A stretch of DNA of 64,000 nt, from positions 62,001 through 126,000 of the forward strand of contig CALJOK010000014.1 in assembly GCA_937981555.1 (NCBI GenBank), written 5' to 3'. Under the pieces are notes generated by a model. That model made no database searches. It worked only from the letters and a program-made list of their open reading frames with translations, and was not told the DNA's origin. The position numbers and the translations under genes were made by a program. Shown in pieces: positions 1-8,621 of the stretch (position 1 is its first letter; every line of letters begins with the position of its first letter). This stretch comes from an uncultured Saprospiraceae bacterium. GTDB lineage: Bacteria > Bacteroidota > Bacteroidia > Chitinophagales > Saprospiraceae.

Positions 1-914
1 AGTAAAAATAAATATTCATTTTTCCTTCCATTCAAATCCTTACAACAGACTCCGAAATATTGTTTAGATGAATCGGTTGTTGATAGAGAAGCATAAAATA
101 ATTCAGTCGTGAATATTTTTTGAGTGAAAATATTTTTAGAAATAGAATAGTGAAGTGATGGAAAACCACTTTCACAGATCAAATCATTGTCGTTGAATAG
201 AATAATCTTGGAACGATGATGAAGGTTTTTACTAAAAATCATCTTGCCATTGTTCCCATCAAAGATTAATATTCTTGAAAAAGAAATGGGAATCTTTTCT
301 ACAAAAGCAATATTTCCATTAGAGGAAATTTGAGGTAAAAAATAATAATGCTTAAGATCTTTTTTTGCGAAATAAGTTTTCCATAATTGATTTCCATTTA
401 AATCAAACTTCATTAAAAAAAGCGAATCAGAAGGCATGGTACTGATTAGATAAAGGTCGCCAGTCTGAGAGACCACAAACCACGGGTCAAATGTTTGGGC
501 TGGAGATTCTAAATAACTTTTTAATTCATTTCCTTCCAAATCATATATGCGCATTCCATTGTACGGTCGACTAGAACCTTCAAAAGGAAAAAGATCTAAT
601 GCATAAATTCTATTAACTTCAAGATTTACAATAGCGTGAGTAAAACAATCAATAATTATTTCTTTTCCATTTAAATCAACTTTTAATGGGCTTCGAGAAT
701 TAGGAATGGTGGGGTGAGCATTGGAAATAAATTCTTTGTTTTGATCTATTAAAATTTTTTTAGTGAAAGAATCCACTTTGGTAGGATGATCTCTTGATTC
801 AAATTTCTCTACTCCTACCAATTGCATTTCCATTGCATTCTGACCAAAAGAAAAAGTAGAAACAAAAAATAAAATTGAAAAAATAAATAGGAAAGGTGTG
901 CTCAGTTTTTTCAT
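1..914 (-). CDS. Secreted beta-propeller-like protein, C-terminus cut by window edge
   Basis: An open frame runs from an ATG at 914 to the left edge with no stop, so only the first 304 residues are seen. It starts with a Lys-containing, hydrophobic signal peptide (MKKLSTPFLFIF, then a hydrophobic run ending SFGQ, a good signal peptidase I site after residue 25 or so). The rest has repeated pieces of the type 'DLEGNELKSY', 'DLNGNQLWKTYF' and 'FDGNNGKMIFSKN', which resemble blades of PQQ/WD40-like beta-propellers of secreted Bacteroidota proteins. No catalytic motif is visible. It is divergent from the ABC permease. The family assignment is inference; that it is a real secreted protein is well supported by the long open frame and signal peptide. 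Confidence 0.72.
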   Translation of the reverse strand, partial: MKKLSTPFLFIFSILFFVSTFSFGQNAMEMQLVGVEKFESRDHPTKVDSFTKKILIDQNKEFISNAHPTIPNSRSPLKVDLNGKEIIIDCFTHAIVNLEVNRIYALDLFPFEGSSRPYNGMRIYDLEGNELKSYLESPAQTFDPWFVVSQTGDLYLISTMPSDSLFLMKFDLNGNQLWKTYFAKKDLKHYYFLPQISSNGNIAFVEKIPISFSRILIFDGNNGKMIFSKNLHHRSKIILFNDNDLICESGFPSLHYSISKNIFTQKIFTTELFYASLSTTDSSKQYFGVCCKDLNGRKNEYLFL

Positions 915-1022
915 TGCTTTATTTTTATTTCAAGGTAAAAAATAATTTCAACAAAAAATGAAATACTCGCCTTCCCTTTTCTTCAAATTTCCTACCTTCA
1001 ACTTTCCAAAAAAATACAACTC

Positions 1023-2261
1023 GTGTCTACCAACCCAACTCAAAGATATCAATCTCCCAACCAACGTGCTTGGAGTAGATTTTTAAAAAACAAACCAGCA
1101 TTATTTGGTTTGGGCTGGATTGTATTGTGTGTTGTAATTGCATTGTTAGGATATTTGATTTCGCCAGACTCGACGCCCAATGCAAATGATCAAATGCCAG
1201 ATGTTGCTTTAAAAAATCCAGGATTTTCTATCCAAGTTTTAAAAGTCAAAAAGAATCAAACATATGAAAGTCAGAATTTTTTGACGACCATGATTTTTGG
1301 AAAATCTAATTCATATCGAATGGTACCAATCAATAATTTTGAATTTGTTGGTGACTCAATTATGGTGGAAGAATATGCCGGGTGGGATTCCGAATTCAAT
1401 GAAATAATTGAAGGCACTCCTCGGAATTTTCATTTGGCAGATGTGGTTTTTCCTATCGAACCAAACAAGGTGTCTTTTCAATTTCAAGGAGAAAATATCG
1501 AATTCAAAACGATTGACGGAGCGAGTCAAAAAACAACTTTAGTTGAGTTAGAAAAAACCATTCGCAAAGATTTGATGATTAAAAAAACGTATTGGCTTGG
1601 AACTGATTTGTATGGAAGAGATATGTTGAGTCGATTACTTTTAGGCGTTCGGATTTCACTTTTGGTGGGTTTGATTGCAGTAGGGATATCCTTAACGATT
1701 GGTTTATTTTTAGGGTCGTTAGCGGGATATTTTGGAGGACGAATTGATGATTTTATTATGTTGCTGATCAATACTGTTTGGTCGATTCCGACTTTGCTTT
1801 TGGTTTTTGCAATTGTCTTAGCAATGGGGCGAGGGATTGGGATTATCTTTTTGGCAGTTGGATTGACGATGTGGGTAGATGTGGCAAGGATCGTTCGAGG
1901 ACAAGTTATGTCATTGAAAGAAATTCAATTTGTGGAAGCTGCACAAAGCATGGGGTTTAAAACTTGGCGGATTATCACGCGACATATTTTACCTAATATT
2001 TTAGGACCGGTAATGGTGATTGCAGCGGCAAATTTTGCAATGGCAATTTTGATTGAAGCAGGATTAAGTTATTTAGGTTTTGGAATCAAACCTCCGACAC
2101 CTTCGTGGGGAACGATGCTAAATGAAAACTATGGTTATGCGTTGAGTGGAAAACCTTTCTTAGCATTAATTCCAGCTTTGGCAATTATGTTGATGGTACT
2201 GGCTTTTAATTTAGTGGGCAATGGATTTCGAGATGCATTGGATGTGAAGAGTAGAACGTGA
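1023..2261 (+). CDS. ABC transporter permease, DppC/OppC type
   Basis: Inner-membrane permease subunit of a peptide/nickel-type (OppC/DppC) ABC importer. The first membrane segment (about residues 28-47) follows a short cytoplasmic N-terminus with the typical RFLKNKPALFGL piece. A large periplasmic insert of about 140 residues follows, as is common in Bacteroidota members. The permease core begins at the 'YWLGTDLYGRDMLSRLL' motif (about 190) and has five further membrane segments. The EAA loop, 'EAAQSMGFKTWRIITRHILPN' in part, contacts the ATPase. The start is GTG at 1023; no earlier in-frame start fits. No partner permease, ATPase or binding protein is adjacent, which is usual for this orphan form. 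Substrate cannot be told from sequence. Confidence 0.88.
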   Translation: MSTNPTQRYQSPNQRAWSRFLKNKPALFGLGWIVLCVVIALLGYLISPDSTPNANDQMPDVALKNPGFSIQVLKVKKNQTYESQNFLTTMIFGKSNSYRMVPINNFEFVGDSIMVEEYAGWDSEFNEIIEGTPRNFHLADVVFPIEPNKVSFQFQGENIEFKTIDGASQKTTLVELEKTIRKDLMIKKTYWLGTDLYGRDMLSRLLLGVRISLLVGLIAVGISLTIGLFLGSLAGYFGGRIDDFIMLLINTVWSIPTLLLVFAIVLAMGRGIGIIFLAVGLTMWVDVARIVRGQVMSLKEIQFVEAAQSMGFKTWRIITRHILPNILGPVMVIAAANFAMAILIEAGLSYLGFGIKPPTPSWGTMLNENYGYALSGKPFLALIPALAIMLMVLAFNLVGNGFRDALDVKSRT

Positions 2262-2525
2262 TATTTTTTGCTGCAGATTGGGCTGATAATTATAAGTTTA
2301 TATGATCCTCCTTCGCAATGATGTTTTCTCAAAAAAAACTACTCCTTAGAAAATCATATAGATCATAATAACCAGGCCAATCTACGACAATAAAAATATC
2401 AAACTCAAAAGTCATTCTCTTTCCATTTCTGAAATCATTCCTCTCTTTTTATAAAAAAGAAAATTAATACGTTATTTTTACTTCCACAAAAAAAAAGAGC
2501 TAAGAAATCGCAACACCAAAACAGT

Positions 2526-3776
2526 ATGTCAGAATTATCAAAAATAAAAAGGGAATTGTCTCAACTCGAAAAAACAGAGCGAGAGCTCAACCTCAAGCAA
2601 TTGCAAATCAATGGGCTACTAGGCATCACGCAAGCGATCAATAATAATGTATCGGCGGAGGGCTTGTATGAAATGTATGCATCATTTGTAGGTTGGGAAA
2701 TGGCAGTAGAGAAAGTGGCTCTTTTGGTCAAAGAAGACTCAGGGTGGGTATGTAAAGTACACCGAGGTATTGACGAAGAATTGATAAAAATGGATATTTC
2801 TGATCGTCTACCAAATTATCAAAGACTTAAAAACATAGAGGAAGATAAAGATCATCCGCTCATCAAAGAGTTCGATGTGGTGATTCCTGTTTTGCATAAA
2901 AACACTCCTATTGCGTATAGTTTTTTTGGAGGTTTTAGCAAAGATGATGACATGTACAGTAAAGTGAAATTTATCACTACGATCACAAATATTATTGCTG
3001 TAGCTATCGAAAATAAAAGATTGTTCAAACGTCAAATCGAACAAGAGCGGCTTAATCGAGAAATGGAATTGGCAGGCGACATGCAAAAAATGTTGATTCC
3101 AAACGAGTTACCAAAAAATGAGGAATATGAATTTGCTGGAATTTATAAACCACACTTAGGACTTGGTGGTGACTATTACGATTTTTTAGAATTGGATGAT
3201 GATAAATATGCATTTTGCATCGCAGATATTTCTGGGAAGGGATTGGCCGCAGCTTTGATGATGTCCAATTTTCAAGCAAACTTTCATGTCTTAATTAATC
3301 GACATGCGAATCTTGAACTTTTTGTTCGGGAACTCAATCAAGCATTATTTCGATTGACGAAAGGAGATCGCTTTTTGACATTTTTTGTAGGTCGTTTTTG
3401 CAAAAAAACAAAAGTCTTACATTACATTAATGCAGGACACACCGCACCAGTTTTGATGATGAATGGAGAGACTCAGTTATTGACAAAGGGGTGTACTATT
3501 TTGGGCTCTTTCGAAGATTTGCCAGTTGTGGAAACGGGACATTTACAATTGACTGACGATGCTTTTATCATCAGCTATACAGATGGATTGACTGACGTGC
3601 AAAATGATGAAGAGGAATATTTTGATGAAAACTTGTTAGAAGATTTTGTCAAAAAAAATTATGAACAACCACTTCCAGAGTTTAACAAAAAGCTCTATGA
3701 TCATATTGACCGATTTCGAGGAGAGAAACCTTTTCCAGATGACTTTACACTTTTGACTGGGAAAATTTTTAAGTAG
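2526..3776 (+). CDS. GAF-domain PP2C phosphatase, RsbU/SpoIIE type
   Basis: Serine/threonine phosphatase of the PPM (PP2C) superfamily, of the kind that acts on anti-sigma factor antagonists or related STAS proteins. An N-terminal coiled coil (residues 1-30) leads into a GAF-like sensory domain (about 35-165), a linker helix 'EQERLNREMELAGDMQKMLIPNELP', then the phosphatase domain (about 205-415). The metal-binding signatures are visible: 'GGDYYDF' and 'CIADISGKGLAAAL', then 'NAGHTAPVL' and 'SYTDGLTD'. The arrangement GAF-helix-PP2C is standard for RsbU/RsbP-like regulators. No partner kinase or STAS gene lies next to it, so its target is unknown. The ATG start gives a complete domain set. 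Confidence 0.9.
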   Translation: MSELSKIKRELSQLEKTERELNLKQLQINGLLGITQAINNNVSAEGLYEMYASFVGWEMAVEKVALLVKEDSGWVCKVHRGIDEELIKMDISDRLPNYQRLKNIEEDKDHPLIKEFDVVIPVLHKNTPIAYSFFGGFSKDDDMYSKVKFITTITNIIAVAIENKRLFKRQIEQERLNREMELAGDMQKMLIPNELPKNEEYEFAGIYKPHLGLGGDYYDFLELDDDKYAFCIADISGKGLAAALMMSNFQANFHVLINRHANLELFVRELNQALFRLTKGDRFLTFFVGRFCKKTKVLHYINAGHTAPVLMMNGETQLLTKGCTILGSFEDLPVVETGHLQLTDDAFIISYTDGLTDVQNDEEEYFDENLLEDFVKKNYEQPLPEFNKKLYDHIDRFRGEKPFPDDFTLLTGKIFK

Positions 3777-3786
3777 AAAAAATGCA

Positions 3787-3818
3787 TTGATTCTTTTTTT
3801 GAAAAAATAAAGAATCAA
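3787..3818. terminator. Weak hairpin after the phosphatase gene
   Basis: A 10-bp perfect inverted repeat, TTGATTCTTT at 3787-3796 and AAAGAATCAA at 3809-3818, lies just after the phosphatase stop. The tail is only moderately T-rich, so termination activity is inferred. Confidence 0.5.
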
Positions 3819-3950
3819 ATTCCATTCTTAATTTATTATAATACCAATACTAAATCTACCTTTTACCCAACTTTTCGTTGATTCTACAGTTTAAATTTTG
3901 GTAAATCTTAAATTTATCAAGATATTACCTTTTCTAAAATGACAATTAGT

Positions 3951-3958
3951 TATTTTTG
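3951..3958 (+). promoter_or_regulatory. Candidate -7 element (TAnnTTTG) for the TPR/SHOCT gene
   Basis: TATTTTTG matches the Bacteroidota -7 consensus TAnnTTTG and lies 40 bases before the ATG at 3998. The -33 box is only T-rich, so this is a moderate call. Confidence 0.4.
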
Positions 3959-3997
3959 AAAATTATAATGTGTTTATAAAATATCTTAGCGTAATAA

Positions 3998-4783
3998 ATG
4001 GCCAATAGAAATAATAATAATTCATCTAATTTCATTTTTATTTTCATCGCTTTTGCAATGATGACAGGAGGCATGCCTGGCTTTGTAGTCCCTTTAGTTT
4101 TATTTTATATTTTTTATAAAATGTTTGCGGGTGGTGAAAAACGTCAACAAAGACGAAATGATCGAGGTCAAAGACGAGGTCAAACTCGAGATTACCGAAG
4201 ACGAGATACCGACTATGAGAGACCTACTCGAGAGACTAGAAGTACTCGTACCACTCGTCCAACAGAAAGAAGAGAAGAACGATCAACTACACGTAGACCA
4301 GAACGAACGACTCGTAGCTCTAGCCGTAAGCCAGTTCGGAAATCAAAAGATAATCCCTACAAAAAAAGTGGGATGGAAAAATATAAAGAGTACGATTACA
4401 ATGGAGCGATTGAAGATTTTGAAAAATCACTAGCTGTTGATGATTCAGATGTAGCGACTCACTTTAATATTGCATGTGCTTATTCGATCATGGAAAATAA
4501 AGAAAAATCATTTTACCATTTGAGTAAAGCGGTAGAATTAGGATTCCGTGATTTTGAAAAAATAAAAACACATGATGCTTTGGCTTATTTGCGAATTCAA
4601 GATGATTTTGAAACTTTTGTCCAAAATAATTATAAACTAAAAGCAGGTTCAAGTGCACAACAAGAAAAAATAACAGAGCATGGAGACCTTTTAGAACAGT
4701 TAAATAAATTAGCAGAATTGAGAGAAAAAGGATTGTTGACAGAAGAAGAGTTTGTTTTACAAAAGAAGAAGCTTTTAGGATAA
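3998..4783 (+). CDS. Membrane-anchored TPR protein with SHOCT-like C-terminus
   Basis: A 261-residue protein with a hydrophobic N-terminal segment (about residues 10-43, possibly a hairpin of two short helices split by GGMPG), then a very basic Arg/Thr-rich linker (about 48-115: repeated RRD, TRxTR, ERR) and a TPR-like helical region (about 120-185, with 'YDYNGAIEDFEKSLAVDDSDVATHFNIACAYSI' in pieces). The last 30 residues, LLEQLNKLAELREKGLLTEEEF, match the SHOCT short C-terminal motif, which often ends membrane proteins and may bind partners. Function is not known; a scaffold at the inner membrane is an inference from the domains. The Arg-rich linker could bind nucleic acid or phospholipid. 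Confidence 0.82.
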   Translation: MANRNNNNSSNFIFIFIAFAMMTGGMPGFVVPLVLFYIFYKMFAGGEKRQQRRNDRGQRRGQTRDYRRRDTDYERPTRETRSTRTTRPTERREERSTTRRPERTTRSSSRKPVRKSKDNPYKKSGMEKYKEYDYNGAIEDFEKSLAVDDSDVATHFNIACAYSIMENKEKSFYHLSKAVELGFRDFEKIKTHDALAYLRIQDDFETFVQNNYKLKAGSSAQQEKITEHGDLLEQLNKLAELREKGLLTEEEFVLQKKKLLG

Positions 4784-4993
4784 GTAGAAACACATACTGA
4801 AAAAAAATATTTGATTTATACCCATTTTCGTTATTGTCCTTATGGTTTTTTTCTACGAAATTGTTAAACCATTCTATGAGATAATTAACATCTAAAATCA
4901 CCTAACCACTTAACTAATTTAATCGTAAAAAAATTAAGACTGTTAACTCCCTTTGCCTTAAAAAATTGAACTTTTTATTTTAAAAAAGAAGGC

Positions 4994-5063
4994 CTTTCAA
5001 AATAGTTTTTCAAAAACTATTTTGGAAGCATCTATTTGTATTAAATTTTTGGGAAAAATTTAA
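4994..5063 (+). terminator. Two back-to-back perfect hairpins in a 352-bp gap
   Basis: The gap between 4784 and 5135 contains two stems. The first is CTTTCAAAATAGTTTTT (4994-5010) against AAAAACTATTTTGGAAG (5012-5028), one wobble. The second is TTAAATTTTT (5041-5050), loop GGG, AAAAATTTAA (5054-5063), followed by a T-rich tract. Either may end transcription of the TPR gene. I see no gene and no clear promoter in the rest of the gap. Confidence 0.55.
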
Positions 5064-5135
5064 CAATCTTTTTTCAACGAATGATTAGAAATAAGCGTTC
5101 TGTAAATACTTAAACAAATATAAACGAGAATAAAT

Positions 5136-5801
5136 ATGATTGCCGGAAATTTGTTATCACATACTATAATCCCATTGCGGACTTCAGATTCAGGAGCAGA
5201 AGCACTCGGCATCATGAATGATTTTTATGTACGTCATTTGCCGATTGTCAATGACAAGCAGTTGCTTGGATTGATTGCAGAGGATGAAATTTTGGAACAT
5301 GATATAGAGGAGGCTATTGGTTCCTACTCACTTTCGATGACGAAACCATATGTCAAAGAGACTGATCATCTATATGATGTGTTAAAGATATTAAGTGAAT
5401 ATCAATTGACAGTTGTTCCTGTTGTAGATGCTGAGGGTGACTATAAAGGACTGATTTCTCAAGATGACTTAGTTCGATACTTTGCCAATACAGGTTCATT
5501 TACAGAACCAGGGAGTATTATTGTTTTAGAAATGAATAAACGAGATTATTCATTGGCAGAGATTTCAAGAATTGTGGAATCGGAAGGAGCTGCAATTTTG
5601 AGTACATTTATTACTTCAAATTTGGAAACAGAAAGAATAGATGTAACAGTAAAAATTAATAGACAAGATATGGAGTTGCAGCGAATCATTTCTTCCTTTG
5701 CTCGATTTGAATATACAATCAAAGCTTCTTTCCAAGAAGCAGATTATTTTGACGGTTTGCAAGAACGATATGATTCATTGATGAGTTATCTTAATGTTTA
5801 G
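5136..5801 (+). CDS. CBS-domain pair protein with ACT-like C-terminus
   Basis: Two CBS motifs fill residues 1-130: the first has 'SDSGAEALGIMNDFYVRHLPIVND' in pieces, the second 'LYDVLKILSEYQLTVVPVVD'. CBS pairs usually bind adenine nucleotides or S-adenosylmethionine and act as regulatory modules. The remaining 90 residues (IIVLEMNKRDYSLAEISRIV...) have the beta-alpha-beta look of an ACT domain, as in AcuB-like proteins. In many Bacteroidota such a gene sits near nadK and an Omp85 gene; here those are about 48 kb away. It is convergent with the CsgG-like gene and shares a bidirectional terminator. The ligand is not identifiable from sequence. Confidence 0.85.
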   Translation: MIAGNLLSHTIIPLRTSDSGAEALGIMNDFYVRHLPIVNDKQLLGLIAEDEILEHDIEEAIGSYSLSMTKPYVKETDHLYDVLKILSEYQLTVVPVVDAEGDYKGLISQDDLVRYFANTGSFTEPGSIIVLEMNKRDYSLAEISRIVESEGAAILSTFITSNLETERIDVTVKINRQDMELQRIISSFARFEYTIKASFQEADYFDGLQERYDSLMSYLNV

Positions 5802-5842
5802 ACATAAATCAAAAACTTTTTGTTCCACCGTTTAATAAAAAA

Positions 5843-5880
5843 GGAAAGCTCTTTTTGCTAAAATGCAAAAAGAGCTTTCC
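5843..5880. terminator. Bidirectional terminator between CBS and CsgG-like genes
   Basis: A 16-bp perfect stem, GGAAAGCTCTTTTTGC at 5843-5858 and its complement at 5865-5880, with a 6-base loop, stands between two converging genes. A-rich and T-rich flanks suit termination on both strands. Confidence 0.75.
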
Positions 5881-5970
5881 TCGTTATTAATAAAATGGTG
5901 AGAGGAACAAGAAGCCCCTGACTCCTGACCGAGAGCGCGGCAACCAACCTCAAACCTGATCCCTTTTTCT

Positions 5971-7098
5971 TTAATTTTTAAATCGATTTGCATTGAATCC
6001 CATGGAAACGCCAAATCGATGTCCACCTTTATTTGGGATGAAAAATGCGTTTACAGGAATATTCAAACGACCTGATTTGAAAGTTTTTCCACCTGCAAAA
6101 ATAAAACCTGAAGCAAAAGCGATATCTCCACGACTATCCAATCTATTTTCAATTTCATAAGGATTATCTACATCTGGATTTTCAGCAAACCATTCATTTT
6201 CAAGATGCCAAGCATTTTGATCATCATAGTAACCATTTGCTTTTTTCAATCCATAAAAGACAGGGCCAAAAGCAAATTCCCAACCAGTTCGATTACTTCT
6301 CATTCCATTTAAAATAGAAATACTTGGAATAAATTTTCCTTGATCCAAACCCGTAACAATTGGAATAAATTCGAAGAGTGCTTGAAAGTCACCTTGATTC
6401 AAATACTTCACCTCAAACTGATATCCAAATTGAAACATCAAAGGAAATGCATCAAACCCTCCCATGTTTTTTGGATCAGAATAAATACTACTTAAATTTC
6501 CAGTAAAGGCTGTAAAACCCATTCGAGGCCCACTTAAATTAAGGCGATCTACTTCTGGAAAATTAACAGCACTCTCATAGTCAAACTTTTTAGTAAGTTT
6601 ATTAATGAGATTTTCATCAATAGTTTCTTCAAACATTTTTTTGACTGTAAGGGAAATCATCGTTTGAATTTGACCGCGCAAATTTAAGAATTCCATGACC
6701 TGCGTTTTTTCAATGCTTTGTGTTCCCACGTCAATCATTCGTAAGGTAATGACAATCGTTTCTCCCAAAACCTCCGCACTTCCTGTGAGCATTTTGTCTG
6801 TTTTAAGAATCTTTCCAGCTTCGACCATACATATCTTACCATAACACTTGTCAATGGCAAATTCATTTTTTTCAATAACATAATCAACATCGTATCTGTC
6901 CATGACTTGAAAACGATCCAATTTACTCAATTCCGTACGAGCAATATTTCCCAACTGACTTGGTTCTAAAGTTAAACCTTTGGAGTCAATATTGAGAACT
7001 GCAATAACTGGCATATTAGATAAATCTTGAGCAATAGTTGTTGAAGTAGATATAGCGAAAATTAGAATAATAGAGAATAGTTGAATTAAGGATTTCAT
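5971..7098 (-). CDS. Secreted CsgG/LpoB-like protein
   Basis: The likely start is the ATG at 7098, because it opens a clean signal peptide (MKSLIQLFSIILIFAIS..TIAQ); the frame is open 25 codons further upstream but those residues are basic and polar. After the signal, residues about 25-160 fit the CsgG/FlgO/LpoB-type fold: 'MPVIAVLNIDSKGL', 'IARTELSKLDRFQVMDRYDVDYV', 'LTGSAEVLGETIVITLRMIDVGT'. Such domains form or regulate outer-membrane assemblies. There is no lipobox Cys, so it is not a lipoprotein like CsgG itself. The C-terminal 170 residues, rich in aromatic residues and Gly (ending 'RFGVSMGFNANRFKN'), look like outer-membrane strands. Its exact role is unknown. Confidence 0.72.
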   Translation of the reverse strand: MKSLIQLFSIILIFAISTSTTIAQDLSNMPVIAVLNIDSKGLTLEPSQLGNIARTELSKLDRFQVMDRYDVDYVIEKNEFAIDKCYGKICMVEAGKILKTDKMLTGSAEVLGETIVITLRMIDVGTQSIEKTQVMEFLNLRGQIQTMISLTVKKMFEETIDENLINKLTKKFDYESAVNFPEVDRLNLSGPRMGFTAFTGNLSSIYSDPKNMGGFDAFPLMFQFGYQFEVKYLNQGDFQALFEFIPIVTGLDQGKFIPSISILNGMRSNRTGWEFAFGPVFYGLKKANGYYDDQNAWHLENEWFAENPDVDNPYEIENRLDSRGDIAFASGFIFAGGKTFKSGRLNIPVNAFFIPNKGGHRFGVSMGFNANRFKN

Positions 7099-7463
7099 AT
7101 TTTGATGTTTTGATGAAAAAATAAAATGGTTAAAAAGTTTTTTACTTAACCCATTTCTTTTGTGATAAAACAAATATCAATGTTTGGTAACTCGACATTG
7201 AATTGAATTTTACAAAAAACGTATTTAAATTTATTTCATGTGAATTACATCATAAAGCTATGGGGATGAAAAATATTTCGTATTGATTTTAGTCAAAGTT
7301 TCTATTGACTTTTGTCATTCAATCTATGTTTTTAAAGAGAATGAATCTTCTTAATTGATAATATACTTTTCGATTTTTCGTCTTTTTATTGAATCTATTT
7401 CAATAAATCGCCAAGAACTGTTTATTTTGGATTTTTGAAAATTAGTTTTACTAAAACCCACTT
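7099..7463. other. Divergent intergenic region, 365 bp
   Basis: No gene is seen. It must hold the promoters of the CsgG-like gene (minus) and the kinase-receptor pair (plus). A small hairpin, TCAATGT (7177-7183) against ACATTGA (7195-7201), is present; no exact TAnnTTTG element was found on either strand. Confidence 0.5.
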
Positions 7464-8615
7464 ATGGATACTTATCAAGAAAAATCAAATTGGAAAATCT
7501 ATCTCGCAATTATGGGAGTGTTGATTTTGACTGCGTCATTAATCTATACAACTTCTGTTGCGAATAAATTAAAAGAGGGAGAGCGGCAAAAAATAGAAAA
7601 ATGGATTTTGGCTGTTGAAAATATTAGTGATGTAGAATATTTAGGAGATTTGACTTTGCAACAAAAAATTACAGAGAATACAATTATACCTTTAATTTTA
7701 GTTGAAGATTCAGGTGTGATTCAGATGGGATTAAATTATGGAGAAGACAAAGAATTTGATTTTGAATTTTTGCAAAAACAACTGAATAGAATCAAAGCAG
7801 GAGGTTATGCTCCTGTTCCAGCAGGGGAAGGGAATGTAGTATATTATGAAGATTCTTCTACGCTAAAAATGCTTACTTATTTTCCATTTGTTCAATTTGG
7901 ATTAATTGCCGCATTTGTCGCTTTTGGATATTTCAGTTTTAGTTCGGCAAGAAGCTCCGAACAAAATCAAGTCTGGGTCGGAATGGCAAAAGAAACCGCT
8001 CACCAACTTGGAACACCAATTACTGCTATTGTTGCATGGATTGAACATCTGAGAATGATCCATGAAGACAATGAAGAAACTGCTGAGATTTTGGATGAAC
8101 TGAATAATGATGTGAGTCGATTGAATTTGATTGCAGATCGGTTTTCCAAAATAGGTGCTATCCCTGAATTGAAGAAAACAAACATTTACGAAGAGCTAGA
8201 AAACATGAAGAATTACATGCAACGTCGAGCTCCTCGGAAGATGGTTTTTGAATTTCCAGGTCTAGAACAGGATGCACTTTATGCTCAACTCAATGCGCCA
8301 CTTTTTAATTGGGTAACGGAAAATTTATTACGAAATGCTCTTGATGCGATGGGCGGAACAGGTAAAATTTCAGCAAAAGTTACGGAGGAAAAAGACTTTA
8401 TAATTATTGATATTTCGGATACAGGAAAAGGAATTCCATCCAATAAATTAAAAACAGTTTTCAAACCGGGATACTCCACTAAAAAAAGAGGTTGGGGACT
8501 TGGTCTATCACTTGCTAAACGGATCATCGAAAGCTATCACTCTGGCAAGATTTTTGTAAAAAAATCACAAGTAGACGAAGGAACAACATTCACAATTAAA
8601 CTCCCCAAAAGTTAA
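7464..8615 (+). CDS. Sensor histidine kinase
   Basis: Membrane histidine kinase of 383 residues. Two membrane segments, about residues 12-32 and 137-158, flank a periplasmic domain of about 100 residues. The phosphoacceptor is His180 in 'KETAHQLGTPITA', the Bacteroidota variant in which the usual HEIKNPL is HQLGTP. The ATPase part shows the N box ('ENLLRNALDAM'), G1 ('DTGKGIP'), and G2 ('GWGLGLSLAKRIIE'). There is no HAMP, PAS or receiver domain, and no response regulator is next to it. Its stop is 6 bases before the GTG of the TonB-dependent receptor, so the two are probably one transcript, which suggests that the sensed signal bears on uptake through that receptor (inference). Confidence 0.92.
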   Translation: MDTYQEKSNWKIYLAIMGVLILTASLIYTTSVANKLKEGERQKIEKWILAVENISDVEYLGDLTLQQKITENTIIPLILVEDSGVIQMGLNYGEDKEFDFEFLQKQLNRIKAGGYAPVPAGEGNVVYYEDSSTLKMLTYFPFVQFGLIAAFVAFGYFSFSSARSSEQNQVWVGMAKETAHQLGTPITAIVAWIEHLRMIHEDNEETAEILDELNNDVSRLNLIADRFSKIGAIPELKKTNIYEELENMKNYMQRRAPRKMVFEFPGLEQDALYAQLNAPLFNWVTENLLRNALDAMGGTGKISAKVTEEKDFIIIDISDTGKGIPSNKLKTVFKPGYSTKKRGWGLGLSLAKRIIESYHSGKIFVKKSQVDEGTTFTIKLPKS

Positions 8616-8621
8616 CCATTA

